Assembly (NCBI GenBank): GCA_964405435.1
Contig: CAYOOD010000009.1
Location: 1-64,000 of the forward strand
From: DVEG01 sp964405435
GTDB taxonomy: Bacteria; Cyanobacteriota; Cyanobacteriia; Cyanobacteriales; Oscillatoriaceae
Direction: 5' to 3'
DNA: 64,000 nt
Of the stretch, positions 53,083 to 62,785 are shown piece after piece. The notes beneath the pieces were generated by a model that saw only the letters and a program-made list of their open reading frames with translations, was not told the origin of the DNA and did no database searches. Positions within the stretch are counted from its first letter, which is position 1. Every line of letters begins with the position of its first letter. Made by a program: the position numbers and the translations under genes.

Positions 53083-54555
53083 TCAAATGCCAAACAGGGT
53101 TTGCAGGCGCTTGCGAACCCAGACAAACGGGGTTTCTTCCGAGGAGCCTTCCGGCAGCAAGCCCAGGTTGCGGAGCGCCTGCTGCCGCTCGGACAGTTTG
53201 CGAGCGATCTGATCGGCTAGCTCGGGGTGGCTGACGAGAAGCTTCTGCAAGTCGTGGCGCTCTACGACAAAAAGAACCGCATCTTCCAAGGTGCGAACGG
53301 TTGCCGTGCGGGGGGTGCCCAGAAGCAAAGACATTTCGCCAAAAAACTCTCCTTCGTGGAGGGTGGCGATGTATTTGCCGGTTCGCTGGGAAATGACTTC
53401 TACAGAGCCGGCGAGAATCATGTAAAAAGAATCGCCCGGGTCATTTTCTTGACAAACCACCTGTCCCGCTGGAAAAAGTTGCCGGTAGCCGTACTCGATT
53501 AATTGCCGCAGTTCCAAATCGGAACACTGCTCGAAATAGGTTATCCGCCGCAGCAAGTCTCGCAGCGTCCAGTTATTGGGAGATTGGGGGACTGTTGGTT
53601 TATTTTCTAGCGGTTTGGCAGGCGGTGCGGCGGTTTTGCCATTGGCAGGAGCGATCGCGTCGTCTTTGCGAAGCCGTGCGGCTACCTCGTCGAGATTGCG
53701 GATGTACAGTTCGCGCTGGGGAAACGGAATTGTAATGCCGCGCTGGCGGAATTCGTGTTCGATGCGAAAATTTAAAGCGCTGGTAATGGGGTCTTTATCC
53801 TCGGGCCGATCTATCCAAACTAAGAGTTCAAAATTGAGGTCGCTGTCGCCAAATCCTTTAAACCAGACTCTGGGAGAGGGATGCGACAAAACGCTCGGTT
53901 CCATGCGGGCGGCGGCTGAAAGTGCCTCCGTGACGAGAACCGGATCGGTTCCGTACTCGACGCCAACGGGGATGTGCAGGCAGCACTTGGGATCGCGGTA
54001 GCTCCAGTTGATGATATTGTTTTCGACAAAGCGAATATTGGGAACGATGACGCAAACGCCATCAATGGTGCGGACAATGGTAGACCGGATAGAAATATTT
54101 TCGACGGTGCCTAATAACTCGTCGATTTCGATAAAATCTCCGACTTTAATAGGTTGTTCGACTAGGAGCGTCAAGCCGCTGATAAAGTTGCTGGCGAGGT
54201 TCTGGAGGGAGAAGCCCAAGCCAATTCCCAAGACACCGGCAAAGACGGCTAGGGTACTCAGATTGATGCCGGCTGCTTGCAGGACGATCAAAACACCTGC
54301 GGCAGTCAGAGAATAGCTGATGACCGCTCCGATCGCTTCTCGGCTGCCGCGATCGAATCCCAAGCTTACCAGGAGCCGCCGCTTGATCCACGCGCCGACT
54401 GCGCGAGAAATGAAGAAGACGGCGATTACTAAGAGAATGAGCTGGAAAATGAGGGCGAGAGAAAAACTTTTATCGCCCAGACTGAAAAGATGGGCGTTGA
54501 ACAGTTGGGACAAGCCGAGAAAGAGTAGCTGTGCTTGCGTGAAGATCCAATTCAT
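53083..54555 (-). CDS. MscS-type mechanosensitive channel with C-terminal cyclic-nucleotide-binding domain
   Basis: A 490-residue channel. Three N-terminal membrane helices are seen (about 30-50, 75-95, 100-130). The last carries the Gly/Ala-rich pore pattern FAGVLGIGLGFSLQNLASNFISGLTLLVEQPIKVGD typical of MscS. The cytoplasmic beta domain follows (LLGTVENISIRSTIVRTIDGVCVIVPN). After a linker, residues 345-460 form a cNMP-binding domain: PGDSFYMILAGSVEVI and the phosphate cassette FFGEMSLLLGTPRTATVRT, with the conserved Glu and Arg. Such fusions are cyclic-nucleotide-gated MscS relatives, opened by cAMP or tension. A cAMP-producing CyaC-like enzyme is encoded 30 kb away in this window. Confidence 0.94.
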   Translation of the reverse strand: MNWIFTQAQLLFLGLSQLFNAHLFSLGDKSFSLALIFQLILLVIAVFFISRAVGAWIKRRLLVSLGFDRGSREAIGAVISYSLTAAGVLIVLQAAGINLSTLAVFAGVLGIGLGFSLQNLASNFISGLTLLVEQPIKVGDFIEIDELLGTVENISIRSTIVRTIDGVCVIVPNIRFVENNIINWSYRDPKCCLHIPVGVEYGTDPVLVTEALSAAARMEPSVLSHPSPRVWFKGFGDSDLNFELLVWIDRPEDKDPITSALNFRIEHEFRQRGITIPFPQRELYIRNLDEVAARLRKDDAIAPANGKTAAPPAKPLENKPTVPQSPNNWTLRDLLRRITYFEQCSDLELRQLIEYGYRQLFPAGQVVCQENDPGDSFYMILAGSVEVISQRTGKYIATLHEGEFFGEMSLLLGTPRTATVRTLEDAVLFVVERHDLQKLLVSHPELADQIARKLSERQQALRNLGLLPEGSSEETPFVWVRKRLQTLFGI

Positions 54556-55197
54556 TAGTTAAGAGAAGAGGAATTTTTTAGGGGTGAAAAAAACCCAAAC
54601 CCAAAGGCACCTCAGTGAGAGCAAGTAGCAGCAGAGGGGAGAGGCGCGATTCGCATTCCCATTAAAAAAGCGCTTCGCGCGAAGTCGTTGCGGAAAGTCA
54701 AGCTTTCACGCAGGGACTGGTACGGCGAGGTTTCTCCGGATCAACTATACTCTACTAAAATGCCTTGTAAGAAAATTCCAGCCCCGAAAAGCGATCGCAC
54801 TTCACTCGTGCTTTGCCTTCCAGAGAGCGATCGCCGCCACTCTGATTTTTTCTGAAAATTTTTCAGTTAAAATTGTGCCAAATTATAGTAATCTGAGATG
54901 GGTTGAGAACGAAAGTGCATCTGCAGCCGCAGCCAATCAGGACAGCTCTCGGCAGTCTGACGGCTTGGGGTAGGGCGTCCATTGCCGCTATATTTGAGGA
55001 TTTGAAGTGAGCGCAAGCAAAGCACAGAAGCATGAAAGACGTTGAAAAAATGCGGGTTAAGCGCAAAATGAGAAAAAGTGAGAGTGCCTTGACAAGCGGC
55101 TGAAGCGAGGGATCGGCACCAGGGGAAAGCCAGCAACGTAGTGACAGCGGAATTGAGAAGGTGTGCCTTGAGTGAGAATCACAATCTGTCCTCTTCG
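54556..55197. other. divergent intergenic region
   Basis: Some 640 bases between the MscS gene (minus) and mgtE (plus). I see a short A/T hairpin (CTGAAAA/TTTTCAG near 54851-54865) and no convincing frame. An Mg2+-responsive leader ahead of mgtE is conceivable, but I recognise no M-box motif. Confidence 0.4.
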
Positions 55198-56565
55198 ATG
55201 CAGAACAAGTCTCGCAGGGAACTGCGGGAACTGACGCGATCGCAACTGCACGCGCTGCTAGAAAAAGGCGACCTACAGGGGGCCAAAGCCATCCTGGAGT
55301 CGGTACAGCCTGCAGACATCGCTTCGGCGATCGACGGGTTGCCAGTGACGATGCAAGTGCTGGCATTCCGGTTGCTGTCAAAAGACGAGGCGATCGCGGT
55401 TTACGAATATCTCGACTCCAGCGTGCAGCAGTTGCTCGTCGAGGACTTCAAGCGACAGGACGTCCTCGACATCGTGGATAAAATGGCCCCCGACGACCGG
55501 GCGAAACTCTTTGACGAGCTGCCCGCCAAAGTCGTGCGACGCCTGCGCGAACAGCTCTCGCCGGAAGAATGGCAAGCCACGGCAGTTTTATTGGGCTACG
55601 AAGCTGGAACGGCGGGGCGGCTGATGACGCCGGAGTACATCGCCGTCAAAGAACACTACACCGTCAGCCAAACCCTAGAGCTGCTGCGATCGCTCGCGCG
55701 AGTGTCCGAAATCATTTATTACCTGTACGTCACCGATGCAGAGCGCCACCTGACGGGGATTCTTTCCCTGCGCGACTTGGTGATCGCCTCGCCGGAAAAA
55801 ACCGTCGGCGAAATTATGACCCGCGACGCGGTGTTTGTCTACACCGATACCAAACTCGAAGAAGTGGCCAGGACGATCCAGCGCTACGACTTTCTCGCCG
55901 TGCCGGTGGCGGATCGGGAGCGCAGGCTGGTGGGCATCATCACCGTCGATGACGCCATCGACATTTTAGAAGCCGAAACGACCAAAGATATTTATGCTTT
56001 GGCAGGAGTGCAGGATTCTGGAGACAACTACTTTCAGACCAACTTGTTCGCGGTTGCCCGCAAGCGGGTGGTGTGGCTGTTCGTTTTGCTGCTCACCAAT
56101 ACCGTCACGGGCACGATTATCAAATCGCAAGAGGACATTCTCAATCAAGTAGTCGCCTTGGCGGCGTTTATCCCTTTGCTGGTGGGCACCGGCGGCAACG
56201 TCGGGGCGCAGTCCTCCACGGTGGTGATCCGGGGCTTGAACACCGAAGAAATTCGGGCGATGGGGCCATTGCAAGTGATTTTTCGCGAAGCCCTGGCAGG
56301 GGCGATCCTGGGGGCAATGCTGGGGGCGATCGCTGCCGTGTGGGCGTTTGCCCTGCAGGGGAATTGGTCGGTTTCGATCGCCGTCGGCGCGAGCCTAGAA
56401 GCGATCGCCCTGTTAGCCTCGATCGCCGGGAGCGCCCTGCCGTTCCTGTTTCATTCCTTCGGGCTCGATCCCGCGCTGATGTCCGCGCCCTTCATCACCA
56501 CCGCCGTGGACGTGTTGGGCGTGCTGATTTACTTCAACTTGGCGCGACTGATTTTGCAAATCTAG
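55198..56565 (+). CDS. mgtE: magnesium transporter MgtE
   Basis: A 455-residue Mg2+ channel. The N domain of helical MgtE repeats (LLEKGDLQGAKAILESVQPADIASAIDGL...LLVEDFKRQDVLDIVDKMAPDDRAKLFDELP) precedes two CBS domains (about 130-255: TAGRLMTPEYIAVKEHYTVSQ and VGEIMTRDAVFVYTDTKLEEVA). The membrane domain of five helices (about 285-455) carries TNTVTGTII and the conserved GTGGNVGAQSSTVVIRGL motif of the pore. Acidic residues of the N and CBS domains sense cytosolic Mg2+ and close the pore. The frame is open from GTG 55141, giving 19 more residues; ATG 55198 fits family members better. Confidence 0.93.
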   Translation: MQNKSRRELRELTRSQLHALLEKGDLQGAKAILESVQPADIASAIDGLPVTMQVLAFRLLSKDEAIAVYEYLDSSVQQLLVEDFKRQDVLDIVDKMAPDDRAKLFDELPAKVVRRLREQLSPEEWQATAVLLGYEAGTAGRLMTPEYIAVKEHYTVSQTLELLRSLARVSEIIYYLYVTDAERHLTGILSLRDLVIASPEKTVGEIMTRDAVFVYTDTKLEEVARTIQRYDFLAVPVADRERRLVGIITVDDAIDILEAETTKDIYALAGVQDSGDNYFQTNLFAVARKRVVWLFVLLLTNTVTGTIIKSQEDILNQVVALAAFIPLLVGTGGNVGAQSSTVVIRGLNTEEIRAMGPLQVIFREALAGAILGAMLGAIAAVWAFALQGNWSVSIAVGASLEAIALLASIAGSALPFLFHSFGLDPALMSAPFITTAVDVLGVLIYFNLARLILQI

Positions 56566-56900
56566 AAGCAGCAGGTCTGATATTATTGAAATCCCTGGCT
56601 TGACGGCGCGCTCGGCAGCATGTTACGACCCAGCGGACGTCGCACGAGTAAGGGCGCGTTCGGTTCGGTTGGGGCAGCTTATCTCTTCTGTAAAGTGATA
56701 AAATATATTTCAATCCCTCAAAGGGATTCCCATCCTCTCACCTGCCGCCTTCCTTCAATTATCTCGCGTCAGGCAGGCTTGTGGCTTTGTTCGCTCCGAT
56801 TGAATTGCGCCATAACCCATCTGGGCAAAAACAGCTTCAAGTCATCCACCACTAACCGAGCCGCACGAGTCAGCGCGCATGTTCAGACAAGGTAGTTGTA
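56566..56900. other. intergenic region
   Basis: Between mgtE and the WD40 gene. Apart from a single CRISPR-repeat-like hairpin (listed separately) I see nothing that I can identify. It should hold the WD40 gene promoter. Confidence 0.4.
56708..56730. repeat. single CRISPR-repeat-like hairpin
   Basis: TTTCAATCCCTCAAAGGGATTCC, with AATCCCT/AGGGATT stem and CAA loop, resembles the 5' half of common cyanobacterial CRISPR repeats. There is no second copy and no cas gene, so it is not an array. Confidence 0.3.
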
Positions 56901-58496
56901 ATGTGGAACAACCCTCACCGGCTAGAAACAGCAGAGTATATCGCACTCGTTGGCTGCATTGTTGGGTCAGTTGCGGCAGTAGCATCAAAGCAGGCAGCCT
57001 TTGCCTATGTCCCCCTGACACTCGCAGTGTCGCTGAACCTGATTAACCGCTACCGCTTCGACCGGCTCTCTCGCCGGCGGACGACTGCCGCGATCGCGCG
57101 CGTACAGCAGCAACTTGCAGAAGATATTGCCAAGCTTTCCGCTACAGTGCAAGAGCTGCCGTCGAGCAGCTTTGCATCTTCTTTTTTAGAAACGCCGATC
57201 CCCGCCGAGGTGAAACAGCCCCTCAGTCCAGAAGAAGGGAGCCATTCCCTTCAAGACAGCGCCGCCGGGGGCGCAGGACTGTATCGAGACGTCGCCCAAC
57301 TCAAAGAACAGTCTGCCACCGTGCAGGAATCGGTCAGCAGCGTCATTCACTATCTCAACAGCTCCTCCCTGCTGGAACGAGTGGATCGGTTGGAGAAGAG
57401 CGTCACCCAACTGTCGGAGAAAATAGTCGGGTTGGCCAACCAGGTAGACGCTGCCGCTAAAGTGCGATGGGCTCAAAAACTCCAGTCCCCCGCACCGGAG
57501 CAACCGGAACTGCCCGCCATCCCCCACCCGGACACCCCAGAGCCGGCTCCCGGCGCAGTGGCGGCGAAATCCGTGATGCTGCCGAAATTTGCCTCAGAAG
57601 TTGCCAGCCAGAATTGGCACTGCCGGACTGCACTGAAAGCCCATGCCGACTGGGCGAGCGCGCTGGCGATCGCCCCGGACGGGCAGCGCCTCGTCAGCGG
57701 CAGTTTTGACAAGACTCTCAAGATTTGGCACCTGCAAACTGGGGAACTGATCCACACTCTCAACGGTCATGCTAGAGGCGTGTTTTCCGTGGCAGTCAGC
57801 CCGGACGGCAAGATCGTTGCCAGCGGCAGTTGGGACGAGACAGTCAGGCTGTGGCACCTAGAAGACGGCACCCTGCAGGATACCCTCACCGCTCATTCCG
57901 GTTCCGTGCGATCGGTCGCCATCTCTCCAGACGGCAAGCGGCTCGCTTCCGGCAGTTTTGACGAGACGATCAAAGTCTGGGAGCTGGAAACCGGCGTTTT
58001 GCTCTCCAGTTGGACGGAGTATTTAGGCCCGGTTTACGCGATCGCCTTCGCGCCCGACGGGCAATCGATCGCTTCCGGCGGCGGCGACGGGCTCGTGCAG
58101 CTCTGGCAAGTCGCCAGCGGCGAACGCATCAACCAATTGACGGGAAATCTCGATTTTGTCTGGTCCCTCGCCTTCAGCCCGGATGGGGAGCTGCTCGGAA
58201 GCGGCAACGGCGACGGCACCGTCAAGCTCTGGCACGTCAAAAGCGGCTCTCTCATCGGCACCCTGTCCGAACATGCCGGCCCAGTCTACTCGGTGGCATT
58301 TTCTCCCGACGGGCAAACCCTGTTCAGTGCCGGTGCCGACGGCAGCATAAAAATCTGGGCGCTGGCGACTGGGAAGCGACTGTGCAGCCTGAGCGAGAAC
58401 AGCCAGCCCGCCATCTCCCTGGCGCTGAGTCCCTCCGGTCAGTTGTTCGCCTGCGGCAGCGCTGACGGCACGATCGGGATTTGGCAGCGGGAGTGA
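56901..58496 (+). CDS. membrane-anchored WD40 seven-blade propeller protein
   Basis: A 531-residue protein. The N-terminus (LETAEYIALVGCIVGSVAAVASKQAAFAYVPLTLAVSLNLINRYR, about 8-52) forms two membrane-type helices. It is shared with the next gene's product. A coiled-coil region (about 60-190; VQQQLAEDIAKLSATVQELP, VDRLEKSVTQLSEKIVGLANQVDAA) and a Pro-rich linker follow. Residues 240-530 are seven WD40 repeats (GHARGVFSVAVSPDGKIVASGSWDETVRLWHLEDG and relatives), enough for one propeller. It is likely a membrane-tethered protein-interaction platform. Partner and process are unknown. Confidence 0.88.
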   Translation: MWNNPHRLETAEYIALVGCIVGSVAAVASKQAAFAYVPLTLAVSLNLINRYRFDRLSRRRTTAAIARVQQQLAEDIAKLSATVQELPSSSFASSFLETPIPAEVKQPLSPEEGSHSLQDSAAGGAGLYRDVAQLKEQSATVQESVSSVIHYLNSSSLLERVDRLEKSVTQLSEKIVGLANQVDAAAKVRWAQKLQSPAPEQPELPAIPHPDTPEPAPGAVAAKSVMLPKFASEVASQNWHCRTALKAHADWASALAIAPDGQRLVSGSFDKTLKIWHLQTGELIHTLNGHARGVFSVAVSPDGKIVASGSWDETVRLWHLEDGTLQDTLTAHSGSVRSVAISPDGKRLASGSFDETIKVWELETGVLLSSWTEYLGPVYAIAFAPDGQSIASGGGDGLVQLWQVASGERINQLTGNLDFVWSLAFSPDGELLGSGNGDGTVKLWHVKSGSLIGTLSEHAGPVYSVAFSPDGQTLFSAGADGSIKIWALATGKRLCSLSENSQPAISLALSPSGQLFACGSADGTIGIWQRE

Positions 58497-58879
58497 CAAC
58501 AGCCGCTCGGTTTGTTAAGTAAATTTAAATGGTTTGTTTAAGTAAGGCTTGGAAACGTGAAAGGAGGAAAGAAAAACTATCTAAAGAAGGAACGATCGGT
58601 CAAGTGAACGTTTGTAGTGACGGACAGCCGTATGCTGTTTGCAGGAGAAAACGGCGGAAGCAGTCACTGCAAACCAAAAGTCGAAATTCAGCACTGCGAT
58701 CGACAGACAATAAAAGGAGCGCTCAGATTTCAGACTTCAGCTTTTAGAACAAAATGCACTCTTTCCCGATTTGAACGAAAGCATTTCACTTCTGTGAAAA
58801 CCCGCTCTCGGTTCCGAATTGCGAGTGCTTTCCTAGGTGAGTTTTTGGCAGAATGCGGTGGGGTCAAGATTTCTAAACT
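58497..58879. other. intergenic region
   Basis: Between the two related membrane proteins. Small frames (58529-58747, 58617-58883) lack protein-like composition. A short direct repeat (GGTTTGTTAAGTAA and GGTTTGTTTAAGTAAG) lies at 58511-58550. Nothing else is seen. Confidence 0.4.
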
Positions 58880-61800
58880 ATGAAAAATAGCTGGCTAGAA
58901 ATAGCAGAATATGTTTCCCTTGCTGGCTCGGTTGTGGGCTCAGCGGTTGCTGTGGCGTCGCAGCAGGTCGTTTATGCGGCGGCACCGGTGTCTGCCGCTT
59001 TGCTGCTAAACGTAGCAAATCGCCGTCGGTTGGAGCAGCAAGCAGAGCAAAATCGCCCGGGCGAAGTCGTCCAGGTTCAGCAGCAACTCTCTCGAGAAGT
59101 GGAATCCCTGCGCGCCTCCGTGCGCAGTTTGCCCAGTCCGGATCAACTCGTCTTGCTTCAAGAAGCGATTCAAGCAGAGCGGCAGCGTCTGGAGCGGTTG
59201 GAAACTTCTAATCTGGCGGGCATAGAGCAAGATATCTCCAGGATACAGCAGCAGTATGCTGCGTTGCAGGAATCTATTCTCCAGAAGGAAAGCCGGGGCG
59301 AGAGTGGAACAGTTTCGATCGCACAGATCGAGAGCGCGACGAGACAGATCGCAGAAAAACTGGCGCAACTGCAAGCAGAATTGAGCGTGCAGCAGCAACA
59401 GGTGGCATTTGTCCAGAATAACGTCGAAGAACTGGGCGATCGCTTGACGCAAACTGGGAGCGCTTCTACGGCTGCCGGAGCCTCACAGCAGGAGATAGTC
59501 CAGTTGCGCTCGGCACTGGCGCAGCTAGAAGAAAATGTCCAAAATCGCGTCTCTCAGCAGGATTTTACCTCGCTGGTGTCGGCGATCGCGGCGCTGGAAC
59601 AAACCGTGCAGCCCTCTCGCAGCGCCATCGCCGCTCTGGAACAACAGCTCGACGCGCTCAGCCAACAGGTGAACCGCCAAACCGCAGAAACCTTTCAAAG
59701 CACGATTCTCGAACAGCTCGAACAGGTGAGAAGCGCGATCGCGGCGCTGGAACGGCGCGGCGCGGCGACGGCGACGGCGCTTTCTCCGGTTGATTTAACG
59801 GGGGTGGAAGCGCAAATCGCCCAACTTCACTCTGCCGTCGCCGAGGCAAAAGCCGAGTTAGAACGCCGTTTGCAAACCCTGGAAGTCTTGGAACTCGACT
59901 CAGTACCGCAGGCGATCGCTCAATTGCGGCACGAGTACGCCCGCTTGGCGGAATCCGCTCTTTCCCCCGCGCCGGAAACGCTGCCAGAAATTTCTCGCTT
60001 CCAGGATTTGGAAAACGAACTGGCAAAAGCTTTGCAAGGAATTGCCCGGTTACAAGCCGAGTTGTCCCAGCGTCCGCAGCCGACAGCACCGGACGTGCAG
60101 CGATCGCTGGTGGAGTTCTCCAGCGCCTTGCAATCCCTCTCGGAAAGAGTCGCCCAACTGACAGACGACGCCCAAAATCGCGTCTCTAGACCGGAATTTG
60201 AGTCTTTGGCGGCGGCAGTTGCCGATCTCGAAAAAGCGGCGACGCCCCTATCCGCCGCAATCGCGGCTGTGCGAGGGCAGCTCGATACGCTGAGCGCGCG
60301 AGTCAGCCAGCAAGCAGCGCAACCAGTGCAAGCCTCTTCCCTAGAGCAAATCGAAGCAGTCAGCAGAGCGATCGCGGCAGTTGAAAAGCGCATCGACGAG
60401 CTGCCGCCGCCCGCCGAACCGGTCGATCTGACGGGAGTGGAAGAGGCGATCGCCAGGATTGTCGAAACCTTCGCCGAAGCAAAATCCCAACTCGAAAACC
60501 GGATTGCTTCTCTCGAAGCCCTGGAACTGCAGCCCCTCGCCAGCGATGTCTCGCGACTGACACAGCAGTACAATAGTTTGCGCTCAGCCCTAGCTGAAAG
60601 TACCGCTCGCCTGCACCGCCTGCCCGAAGCCTCTAAAGTCGATAGCTTGGAGCGCGCCATTCTCCACCTGCAGAAGCGCATCGACGAATTGCCGCCGCCC
60701 GCCGAACCGGTCGATCTCACGGGAGTGGAAGAGGCGATCGCCAAGATTGTCGAAGCCGTCGTCGAAACCAGATCCCAGCTCGAAAATCGCATTGTCCCCC
60801 TGGAAGTCCTCAACCTGCCGTCCGTCGAGCGAGATATTTTCCAACTGAGGCAGCAGTACGATAGTTTGCGCTCAGCCCTGGCTGAAACGACCAACCGCCT
60901 AGAACAGGTGCCGGGAGCGATGGACGTGGCGGCGCTGGAAAGGGCGATTTTGCACTTGCAACAGCGCCTCGACGCGCTGCCCTCCGCTTCCGAATCTGAA
61001 GACATGGCTGCGGTTCAAGAAGCGATCGCTAGAACGATCGCCACTTTCACTGAAGCCAAAGCTCAGTTAGAAAGTCGAATAGCACCGCTAGAGGAATTTG
61101 TCAACCCCATGCGGGAAAATATCTCCCAACTGCAAGAAGCGTTACACAAAGTCGAAACCGAACACATCGCCTCAGTGCAGCGATCGCTCGCTCAGTTGCA
61201 AGCAGACGTAGGAAAGTCCGGCGAAAGCGTTCTTGCCGCTAGGAGCCCTCAGATCGAGGAAATCGTCAAGCAAGCCGCAGAAAATCAAGTTAGTCAAGTC
61301 AACCAGTTACTCAAAGCCCTTCAACCTTACGACTACGAGTTGGTTTTCGACAGACCGGGGATTCGGGGGGTGCTGGAGGAAGCGCTGATTTCGGCGCGAG
61401 AGCGGCTGATTGTCGTCTGCCCGTGGCTGAGCCGGTCGAGCCTTGACGGGGATCTGCTCGAAAAGTTGGAGGCGTTCCTGCAGCGCAATGGCTGCATCGA
61501 TCTCGGCTGGGGGCATTTGAAGGATATTGAAGCCGGGGAATTCCCCCGACGCATCAACCAGCAGTGGCAAACCAGCAACCTGAAAAACGGCGGTTTGTAC
61601 GACGCCCTCAATGATATAGAAAGGCTGCGGGCGAAATATCCAGAGCGCTTGCGGTTGAAAGTGCTGGGAACCCACGAGAATTTCATCGTGCGCGATCGCG
61701 ACTGGGCGCTGCTGACGACGCACAATTTCCTGAGTGCAGGAGCCGACTTTCCCGAACGGGAAGTGGGCGTGCAAACCACCGATCCCCGCATCGTGCGGGG

Positions 61801-62608
61801 TTTGATCGATCGTTTTGAGGCATCGGCGATCGATCCCAGCCACGCCGAGCTCATCCGCAAGCGGGGTTTAGAGCGCTTGGATGTGGGAGATTATCAGGGG
61901 GCGATCGAAGATTACACGCAGGTACTCGCCGGCGATCCCAGTCACGCGATCGCGTACAATAACCGCGCCATCGCCCGATACAATTTGGGAGACTATCAAG
62001 GGGCGGTTGAAGATTGCAATCGCGCCGTGCAGCTCGAGCCGCACGAAGCCGCTTATTATTTCAATCGCGGTTTTGCTCGCTTGAATTTACAGGATTATCG
62101 CTCCGCGATAGGCGATTTTAGCGAAGTCATTCGCCTGAAACCAGCCGATGCCGACGCTTATTTCTACCGGGGAGAAGCCTGTCGCCTGTCGGGAGAGCAT
62201 CTCCAAGCCGTTGCCGATTACACGGAGGCGCTGCGCTGCAATCCTGACGATGCGGTGGCTTACAATAACCGGGGATTGGTTCGCTATCACCTGAAAGACT
62301 ATCCGCAAGCGATCGAGAATTACACGCAGGCGCTGCGAATCAATCCTGACGATGCGGTGGCTTATTTCAATCGCGGAGTCGCCCGTTCTGCGATCGCCGA
62401 CTACTCGCGCAGCATTGAAGATTTTTCCCAAGCTTTGCAGCGAAATCCCGACTATGCCGCCGCTTACCACAATCGGGGATTAGCTCGCGGTTTCCTTAGC
62501 GACAAGCAAGGAGCGATCGAAGACTTGCAGAAAGCTGCCGAATTATTTTCTGCAAAAGGCGAAACCGATAGCTACCAACAAGCTCTAGAAGCCCTGCACA
62601 AACTCTAG
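58880..62608 (+). CDS. membrane-anchored coiled-coil protein with degenerate PLD-like domain and TPR repeats
   Basis: A 1242-residue protein. Residues 5-48 (LEIAEYVSLAGSVVGSAVAVASQQVVYAAAPVSAALLLNVANRRR) match the membrane N-terminus of the previous gene's product. A very long coiled coil (about 50-810) includes internally duplicated units (KRIDELPPPAEPVDLTGVEEAIA). Residues 815-980 resemble a phospholipase D-like domain: RGVLEEALISARERLIVVCPWLS and GTHENFIVRDRDWALLTTHNFLSAG. Here the HxK(x)4D motif reads His932-Glu-Asn934-(x)4-Asp939, with Asn in place of Lys. Residues 990-1235 are seven TPR units (AIAYNNRAIARYNLGDYQGAVEDCNRAVQLEP). It may be a membrane-tethered sensor or scaffold with altered phosphodiesterase activity. 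Confidence 0.88.
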   Translation: MKNSWLEIAEYVSLAGSVVGSAVAVASQQVVYAAAPVSAALLLNVANRRRLEQQAEQNRPGEVVQVQQQLSREVESLRASVRSLPSPDQLVLLQEAIQAERQRLERLETSNLAGIEQDISRIQQQYAALQESILQKESRGESGTVSIAQIESATRQIAEKLAQLQAELSVQQQQVAFVQNNVEELGDRLTQTGSASTAAGASQQEIVQLRSALAQLEENVQNRVSQQDFTSLVSAIAALEQTVQPSRSAIAALEQQLDALSQQVNRQTAETFQSTILEQLEQVRSAIAALERRGAATATALSPVDLTGVEAQIAQLHSAVAEAKAELERRLQTLEVLELDSVPQAIAQLRHEYARLAESALSPAPETLPEISRFQDLENELAKALQGIARLQAELSQRPQPTAPDVQRSLVEFSSALQSLSERVAQLTDDAQNRVSRPEFESLAAAVADLEKAATPLSAAIAAVRGQLDTLSARVSQQAAQPVQASSLEQIEAVSRAIAAVEKRIDELPPPAEPVDLTGVEEAIARIVETFAEAKSQLENRIASLEALELQPLASDVSRLTQQYNSLRSALAESTARLHRLPEASKVDSLERAILHLQKRIDELPPPAEPVDLTGVEEAIAKIVEAVVETRSQLENRIVPLEVLNLPSVERDIFQLRQQYDSLRSALAETTNRLEQVPGAMDVAALERAILHLQQRLDALPSASESEDMAAVQEAIARTIATFTEAKAQLESRIAPLEEFVNPMRENISQLQEALHKVETEHIASVQRSLAQLQADVGKSGESVLAARSPQIEEIVKQAAENQVSQVNQLLKALQPYDYELVFDRPGIRGVLEEALISARERLIVVCPWLSRSSLDGDLLEKLEAFLQRNGCIDLGWGHLKDIEAGEFPRRINQQWQTSNLKNGGLYDALNDIERLRAKYPERLRLKVLGTHENFIVRDRDWALLTTHNFLSAGADFPEREVGVQTTDPRIVRGLIDRFEASAIDPSHAELIRKRGLERLDVGDYQGAIEDYTQVLAGDPSHAIAYNNRAIARYNLGDYQGAVEDCNRAVQLEPHEAAYYFNRGFARLNLQDYRSAIGDFSEVIRLKPADADAYFYRGEACRLSGEHLQAVADYTEALRCNPDDAVAYNNRGLVRYHLKDYPQAIENYTQALRINPDDAVAYFNRGVARSAIADYSRSIEDFSQALQRNPDYAAAYHNRGLARGFLSDKQGAIEDLQKAAELFSAKGETDSYQQALEALHKL

Positions 62609-62644
62609 CCTGTCGCTCCCCAATTCAACTCTATTACATTCACC

Positions 62645-62672
62645 AGCCCCTCTCAGCAGGGGCTTTTTTTTA
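62645..62672 (+). terminator. rho-independent terminator
   Basis: AGCCCCT and AGGGGCT form a 7-bp stem with a CTCAGC loop, followed by nine T residues, 37 bases after the PLD-TPR gene. Confidence 0.93.
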
Positions 62673-62785
62673 CAGTCGCCCTAGAAATCGCCAAAGAGGC
62701 GATCGCCCCTTCTCACCCCCGGCACCCCCATTCCCATCGCTTCCCATTCAGGATATAGTAAAATTCATCGTGCAGGACAAAAATT

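Noticed and set aside
56566..56900. CRISPR array
   Set aside because: Only one repeat-like unit, no spacer periodicity and no cas genes in the window.
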